A program made the position numbers and the translations under genes. Positions 59,621 to 64,000 of a stretch of DNA of 64,000 bases are shown in pieces. This DNA comes from an uncultured Ignavibacteria bacterium (lineage in GTDB: Bacteria; Bacteroidota; Ignavibacteria; Kapaibacteriales; Kapaibacteriaceae), in NCBI GenBank assembly GCA_903939735.1, contig CAJAIA010000041.1, positions 1 to 64,000 of the forward strand. The letters run 5' to 3'. Position 1 is the first letter of the stretch, and each line of letters begins with the position of its first letter. Under the pieces are notes generated by a model, which made no database searches, had not been told where the DNA came from, and saw nothing but the letters and a program-made list of their open reading frames with translations.

Positions 59621-60217
59621 ATGGGAATGGGGATCACACAACAACAGCGACGGGCCTTGGCAGATGAAACGCCAGACCTTGAGCTGTATGCTAAACTGGC
59701 ACATGAAGATGCGCCGGCGCAGGCTGCGTTGTCGATCCTCTACCGTCGTTACAGCCAGCGTATCTACACGTATTGTCGGAAGATTATCGGAGACTCCACT
59801 ACCGCTGAAGATCTCTTGCAAGAGACCTTCGTAAAAGTGCTGGAGTCTGGGCGTCAGCAACGCGCCATCGAGAACTTCCCGGCATACCTCATGACGATTG
59901 CGCGAAATCTGTGTTTGTCGCACCGAGCTCGTTCAAAGCGTCAATTCGTGGAGGTCGAGGACTTTCATCTCTCCTACCGAGATGTTCCCTACGAGCAACG
60001 CGAACTCTTGCAGCTGATTCAGGCATCGCTTGAATTGTTGCCGGAAGATTATCGCGAGGCTTTTGTGCTTCGCGAGTACAATGGATTGTCTTACAACGAG
60101 ATTGCCGAGGTCATTGGCGAATCACTGGATGTGGTGAAGGTGAGAATCTTTCGTGCTAAGAAGAAACTGCGCGACATTCTTGCACCGTATCTGGCCGATC
60201 TCCACTCCAAAGCCTAG
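59621..60217 (+). CDS. ECF RNA polymerase sigma-70 factor
   Basis: IYTYCRKIIGDSTTAEDLLQETFVKVLE; LPEDYREAFVLREYNGLSYNEIAEVIGESLDVVKVRIFRAKKKLRDIL. Confidence 0.92.
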   Translation: MGMGITQQQRRALADETPDLELYAKLAHEDAPAQAALSILYRRYSQRIYTYCRKIIGDSTTAEDLLQETFVKVLESGRQQRAIENFPAYLMTIARNLCLSHRARSKRQFVEVEDFHLSYRDVPYEQRELLQLIQASLELLPEDYREAFVLREYNGLSYNEIAEVIGESLDVVKVRIFRAKKKLRDILAPYLADLHSKA

Positions 60218-60235
60218 AACGAGGTCAACGTACAC

Positions 60236-61399
60236 ATGCCTATGAACGAGTTTCCGCTAACCCCACTTCAGCCAGACGAAGCGCTTTACGCGTTTCTTGA
60301 TGGTGAGCTTCAACAACATCACGAACAGCCTCTCTTCGATGAGCTAGCGGCACAACCTGAACTCCGAACGGAGATGAAGGACCTTTTAGCAATTCGCAAT
60401 GCTGTGCATCGCGATGCGGTGTTCCCTCCTCCACAAGCAGATATGGGGCTTGCACCAATCCCACTCGCCGCAGCAGCTGGTGCCGGTGCATCGACAAGCG
60501 CTCTTTGGCCATCGGTCATCAGTGGAATTGGTGGGGTGATTGTCGGCGCTGTTGCCGTTGCATTGATGATGTCAAGCGGTGATCAAACACCGCCAGTGGC
60601 ATCGAATGGAATCGCCGGACAGACGGCAACGGCACCTGAGCGTGTCGTCGTTGTCGATACGGTTATCGTTACACGCCGCGTGCCTACGCCTCCGACGGTT
60701 GCTGCAGTTCCACCTCCTACAACCGATGTTTTCGCATCCGAACCATCCGACGACGCTAGTTCTGTCGAACCTGCGACAGCACCGGAATCCAGCGTCATCG
60801 CATCGGTGCAGCCGCTACGTGCTTTTACACGCACAGCAAATGCATCAGACCAAACATTCCACACTGCATCAACTATCGGACAGCCTGTAGCGCCGTTGCC
60901 AGTTAGACTTGGCTTCCGTTCCCTCGCAAGTGGTCTATCGACCGGCGAGGCAGTTCCAAGCAGCGTCCAATCGGCACTCCTTCCGAACACGGCGTTCTCG
61001 CTTACGATTCCATTGGCCGACGACCATCGTATCGGCGTCGAGATGGGATCTGAATCATTCGTACAGTCGTTCACCGGATTCGATGGCTACCGCACGGCAG
61101 AATGGCTGCAGACACCAGTCTTGTTCTGGCTCGGAGCAACATACGTCTTCGAACCAATGTCGCTTGAGTTCCTCCCTGGGCTGCGTCCGTTTGGCAATGC
61201 TTCGGTTGGCACGGTGTTCGCACAAGGACCGATCGCCCGCGGAACTGTTGGTTTGGCGTATCAACCAATTGGACCAGTACGGCTTACCGTTGGGGTCGAC
61301 GGAGCTGCTCTGATGTATAATTTCCAGGGTGCATGGTTCTCATCGACTAAGCTCGGGTTGTCGTACGGACTTACCATCGACATGGGAGGTTGGAAGTAA
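60236..61399 (+). CDS. Putative anti-sigma factor with C-terminal beta-barrel-like domain
   Basis: N-term EALYAFLDGELQQHHEQPLFDELAAQPELRTEM (anti-sigma type), TM PSVISGIGGVIVGAVAVALMM, Pro/Thr linker, C-term ~170 aa beta-rich ending TKLGLSYGLTIDMGGWK. Confidence 0.6.
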   Translation: MPMNEFPLTPLQPDEALYAFLDGELQQHHEQPLFDELAAQPELRTEMKDLLAIRNAVHRDAVFPPPQADMGLAPIPLAAAAGAGASTSALWPSVISGIGGVIVGAVAVALMMSSGDQTPPVASNGIAGQTATAPERVVVVDTVIVTRRVPTPPTVAAVPPPTTDVFASEPSDDASSVEPATAPESSVIASVQPLRAFTRTANASDQTFHTASTIGQPVAPLPVRLGFRSLASGLSTGEAVPSSVQSALLPNTAFSLTIPLADDHRIGVEMGSESFVQSFTGFDGYRTAEWLQTPVLFWLGATYVFEPMSLEFLPGLRPFGNASVGTVFAQGPIARGTVGLAYQPIGPVRLTVGVDGAALMYNFQGAWFSSTKLGLSYGLTIDMGGWK

Positions 61400-61975
61400 A
61401 TGCGCATCGCAATTATGATCGCCGTTGGAGCAGTGGTGCTTCTGCATGCATGCAGTTCACCGCTGGACCTTGATGTCGATCGCACGAAGAACTATCCCGA
61501 CGGTGGAACGCACCCAACGCGACTGTCGCTGTATTACTACTTCGGCGATAGCGCCTACGAAGCTATTGTCACCGACACACTCCTGCTGAACAACATCTGG
61601 ATCGAACGCGGATCTACGCCGTATCGGATCACAATTCCTACCCTTGAGTTTCATCTTCCTGACACGATCCAGGCGAGTCCGCAATTCACGCCGTTTGTGC
61701 GAGCGTTTGCATTCTCAAGCACCAATGTATTGTGCGATGGACAGTTCACGACGTGCACCTCACCACTGACGTGGCTCGCTGGCGAGTATCTCAGTCAGCA
61801 GGGCACGTGGGAACCCTTCAAGTGGTCGACAGATACTGGCAACCGCCAGCTTCGCATCGCGTTTTACGATGTGCCAACAGAGCGGCTCATCAAGGCATCG
61901 CTCCAGATCTTGGTGGGAGATCCTGCACTCCCTCGCTACGCATCGTACCGCGCGTTAATCACGCTCGAGTACTAG
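61400..61975 (+). CDS. Lipoprotein of unknown function
   Basis: MRIAIMIAVGAVVLLHACSSPLDLD lipobox; last gene of the sigma/anti-sigma operon. Confidence 0.7.
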   Translation: MRIAIMIAVGAVVLLHACSSPLDLDVDRTKNYPDGGTHPTRLSLYYYFGDSAYEAIVTDTLLLNNIWIERGSTPYRITIPTLEFHLPDTIQASPQFTPFVRAFAFSSTNVLCDGQFTTCTSPLTWLAGEYLSQQGTWEPFKWSTDTGNRQLRIAFYDVPTERLIKASLQILVGDPALPRYASYRALITLEY

Positions 61976-61998
61976 GTTGCTCTTTGCCGATCCCGAGT

Positions 61999-62487
61999 CT
62001 ATCCTACGTGTTCGCCTTCGAACGCGCGAATGAGTGAGCGGTACGAATCAGGAATGCGCTCAGGCTTATTCTTTGCAGGGTTGAGGTGAACAAGCACGCT
62101 GCTTGCAGCAGCTAGGATCGTACCGTTCTCGTGACGGATTACATGATCAAAGCCGAAGGACGAGTTCTTGACGAATGACACACGCGTAAACACGGTGTAT
62201 GGGTCGTCAAACTGTGCTGCTGAACGGTATTCGATCGACGTCTGCGCAACGACAAAGCGATGCTTCGTCACGAATGAATCACGATCGATTGGTACGCCGA
62301 TATCGCGAAAGTACTCGATGCGCGCGGCTTCAAGCCAGTAGAGGTACACAGCATTGTGCACAATGCTCTGACGATCAACATCGTACGAACGCACGCGACT
62401 GTGAAGACGGTGGTGATAGGTTCCGTGTCCTTCAATGGTCACTGGACCATGATCGATGACTGCTTCTTCTTTATCTGACGTTGGCAT
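61999..62487 (-). CDS. Acyl-CoA thioesterase (4HBT family)
   Basis: RVRSYDVDRQSIVHNAVYLYWLEAARIEYFRDIG; hot-dog fold family motif. Confidence 0.88.
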   Translation of the reverse strand: MPTSDKEEAVIDHGPVTIEGHGTYHHRLHSRVRSYDVDRQSIVHNAVYLYWLEAARIEYFRDIGVPIDRDSFVTKHRFVVAQTSIEYRSAAQFDDPYTVFTRVSFVKNSSFGFDHVIRHENGTILAAASSVLVHLNPAKNKPERIPDSYRSLIRAFEGEHVG

Positions 62488-62527
62488 AGTTATTCGGCTG
62501 TGTGTGTGACACAAACATACGGGTGCA

Positions 62528-63553
62528 TTATCGGTTTTCGAGCACACGACGAACAATACCAGATGCCTCGTTGCAAGCCTCGTCACTGATCTGGTGATAC
62601 ATCACGGCGCGCATCACTCCCGAACGGATTGGCGCTATACGGAGTCCCTGCTCCTGACATGCCTGCACAAATGCGGCGTCCTGCCATCCCGGCACCGAGA
62701 AGGCAACAATGTTCGTTTGCACGCGCGTGAGGTCAATCAGCACTCCCTCAATCTCTGCAAGTGCTTGGGCAAAGGTCTGGGCACGACGGTGATCATCCAC
62801 AAGCTTTGGTAAGATCGTATCAAGAGCATACAAGCCGGCTGCGGCAAGAATGCCTGTCTGCCGCATTCCCCCACCGAGCATCTTTCTCCAGCGACGCGCA
62901 CGCTCGACATTCGCACGCGTGCCGAGTATCAGTGAGCCAACAGGTGCCCCGAGCCCCTTGCTCAGGCAAACACTCAGTGTATCGAATATGTCCCCATAGG
63001 CGCGCGCTGAGGTTCCAGTCGCAACCATGGCATTCCAAAGCCGGGCGCCATCACAGTGCATAGGCAAGTTGTGTGCTGTTGCAAGGTCTCGCAATTGCGT
63101 CAGATACTGCGCCGACACAACGGTGCCACCGTGACGGTTGTGGGTGTTCTCGACGGCGATCACCGCTGTACGTGGGTAATAGTATGCCGATGGTCTGACC
63201 GCCTCACGAACCTGGTTGAGGTCCATTTCGCCAGCACCTGAGCTTATGCGGTGAATCTGCGCACGCGCTACCACACTCGTAGCTGCGTTCTCGTAGTGGA
63301 ATATGTGCGCATCATGTTCGGCAATCACTTCGTCACCGGTCGACGCGTGAAGTGCTAGACAGATCTGGTTACCCATCGTCCCGCTTGGCACGAACAAGGC
63401 CGCCTCGCAGCCGAACATGTCGGCAACACGATCCTGCAGATGTTCCACTGTAGGATCTTCTGAATACACATCATCGCCAACGCGTGCGTTGGCCATTGCT
63501 GCACGCATACCTTCATCGGGCACCGTGAGGGTATCACTTCGTAGGTCAATCAT
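62528..63553 (-). CDS. Low-specificity L-threonine aldolase
   Basis: [66 protein letters not shown]. Confidence 0.94.
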   Translation of the reverse strand: MIDLRSDTLTVPDEGMRAAMANARVGDDVYSEDPTVEHLQDRVADMFGCEAALFVPSGTMGNQICLALHASTGDEVIAEHDAHIFHYENAATSVVARAQIHRISSGAGEMDLNQVREAVRPSAYYYPRTAVIAVENTHNRHGGTVVSAQYLTQLRDLATAHNLPMHCDGARLWNAMVATGTSARAYGDIFDTLSVCLSKGLGAPVGSLILGTRANVERARRWRKMLGGGMRQTGILAAAGLYALDTILPKLVDDHRRAQTFAQALAEIEGVLIDLTRVQTNIVAFSVPGWQDAAFVQACQEQGLRIAPIRSGVMRAVMYHQISDEACNEASGIVRRVLENR

Positions 63554-63608
63554 GATCGCAATCTACGATGCACAGGAGTGGTCTCATTCGCCGTTGTAAT
63601 TTGTACGC

Positions 63609-64000
63609 ATGATGAATCACATCCACCCAGGACGGTTCGCACACGGTCTGTCACCCGAAGCAGTTCCACAGTCATTCCTCAGTTGGGGGGCACTGATGCG
63701 GCATCGTGATGCCACATGCTTGGAGCAGCCCTGGCTCATCTACTACGACGACAAGGGTGTTCGGACGTCATGGTCGTACAGCGTGTTTATCGATGTGTCA
63801 CGTCGTCTCGCGACATTGCTGACGCAACACGGCGTGGAACGTGGTCATCGTGTTGCCATTGCGAGTCACAATCACCCCGATACCATCCTTGCCTACTTCG
63901 CATGCTGGTATCTCGGAGCATGTGCCGTCCCACTCAACATGACGGAGGACGATCAACGCATTGGCTACATTCTCGAGCAATGCACGCCAACGGTCGTACT
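63609..64000 (+). CDS. AMP-dependent synthetase/ligase, N-terminal part, truncated by window end
   Basis: Open frame to the edge: MMNHIHPGRFAHGLSPEAVPQSFLSWGALMRHRDATCLEQPWLIYYDDKGVRTSWSYSVF...GVERGHRVAIASHNHPDTILAYFACWYLGACAVPLNMTEDDQRIGYILEQCTPTVV. Confidence 0.8.
   Translation, partial: MMNHIHPGRFAHGLSPEAVPQSFLSWGALMRHRDATCLEQPWLIYYDDKGVRTSWSYSVFIDVSRRLATLLTQHGVERGHRVAIASHNHPDTILAYFACWYLGACAVPLNMTEDDQRIGYILEQCTPTVV

Noticed and set aside
1-64000. CRISPR arrays, rRNA operons, prophage modules, toxin-antitoxin pairs
   Set aside because: No regularly spaced repeats, rRNA sequence, phage structural genes or recognisable TA gene pairs were seen.

Overview
The 64 kb window appears to come from a Bacteroidota/Chlorobi/Kapabacteria-like genome; this is inferred from type IX secretion (T9SS)-style C-terminal domains and gene content, not from a search. 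From left to right it contains: (i) an IS3-family transposase fragment running off the left edge and a ~390 bp internally deleted IS3-like element, bracketing two secreted-protein genes (one interrupted by an in-frame TAG); (ii) a 5'-truncated T9SS-cargo gene and an AAA/DUF4143-type ATPase; (iii) a small CAT-like acyltransferase / ferredoxin / P450 / methyltransferase cluster with a perfect palindrome in its divergent promoter; (iv) a compact minus-strand sugar operon (NeuB-like synthase, split transketolase, class III aminotransferase, SDR, SpsF-like cytidylyltransferase, CDP-glycerol/polysialyltransferase-like transferase); (v) a plus-strand putative beta-1,3-glucan (laminarin-like) utilisation locus without SusC/SusD, including a GH-A glycosidase fused to a predicted outer-membrane beta-barrel; (vi) a GH18 protein; (vii) an RND efflux operon whose AcrB-like and OprM-like parts form one 1,500-aa ORF; (viii) housekeeping genes (aspartase/fumarase family, MBL/beta-CASP hydrolase, ABC exporter, accA); (ix) an exopolysaccharide locus including a GT2 fused to a catalytically gutted polyprenyl glycosylphosphotransferase; (x) an ECF sigma / anti-sigma operon in which the anti-sigma looks like a trans-envelope protein. 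The best candidates for undescribed biology are the glycosidase-barrel fusion with its SusCD-less glucan locus, the AcrB-OprM fusion, the NeuB/transketolase operon and the anti-sigma-barrel fusion. All family calls come from reading motifs by eye; no searches were run.
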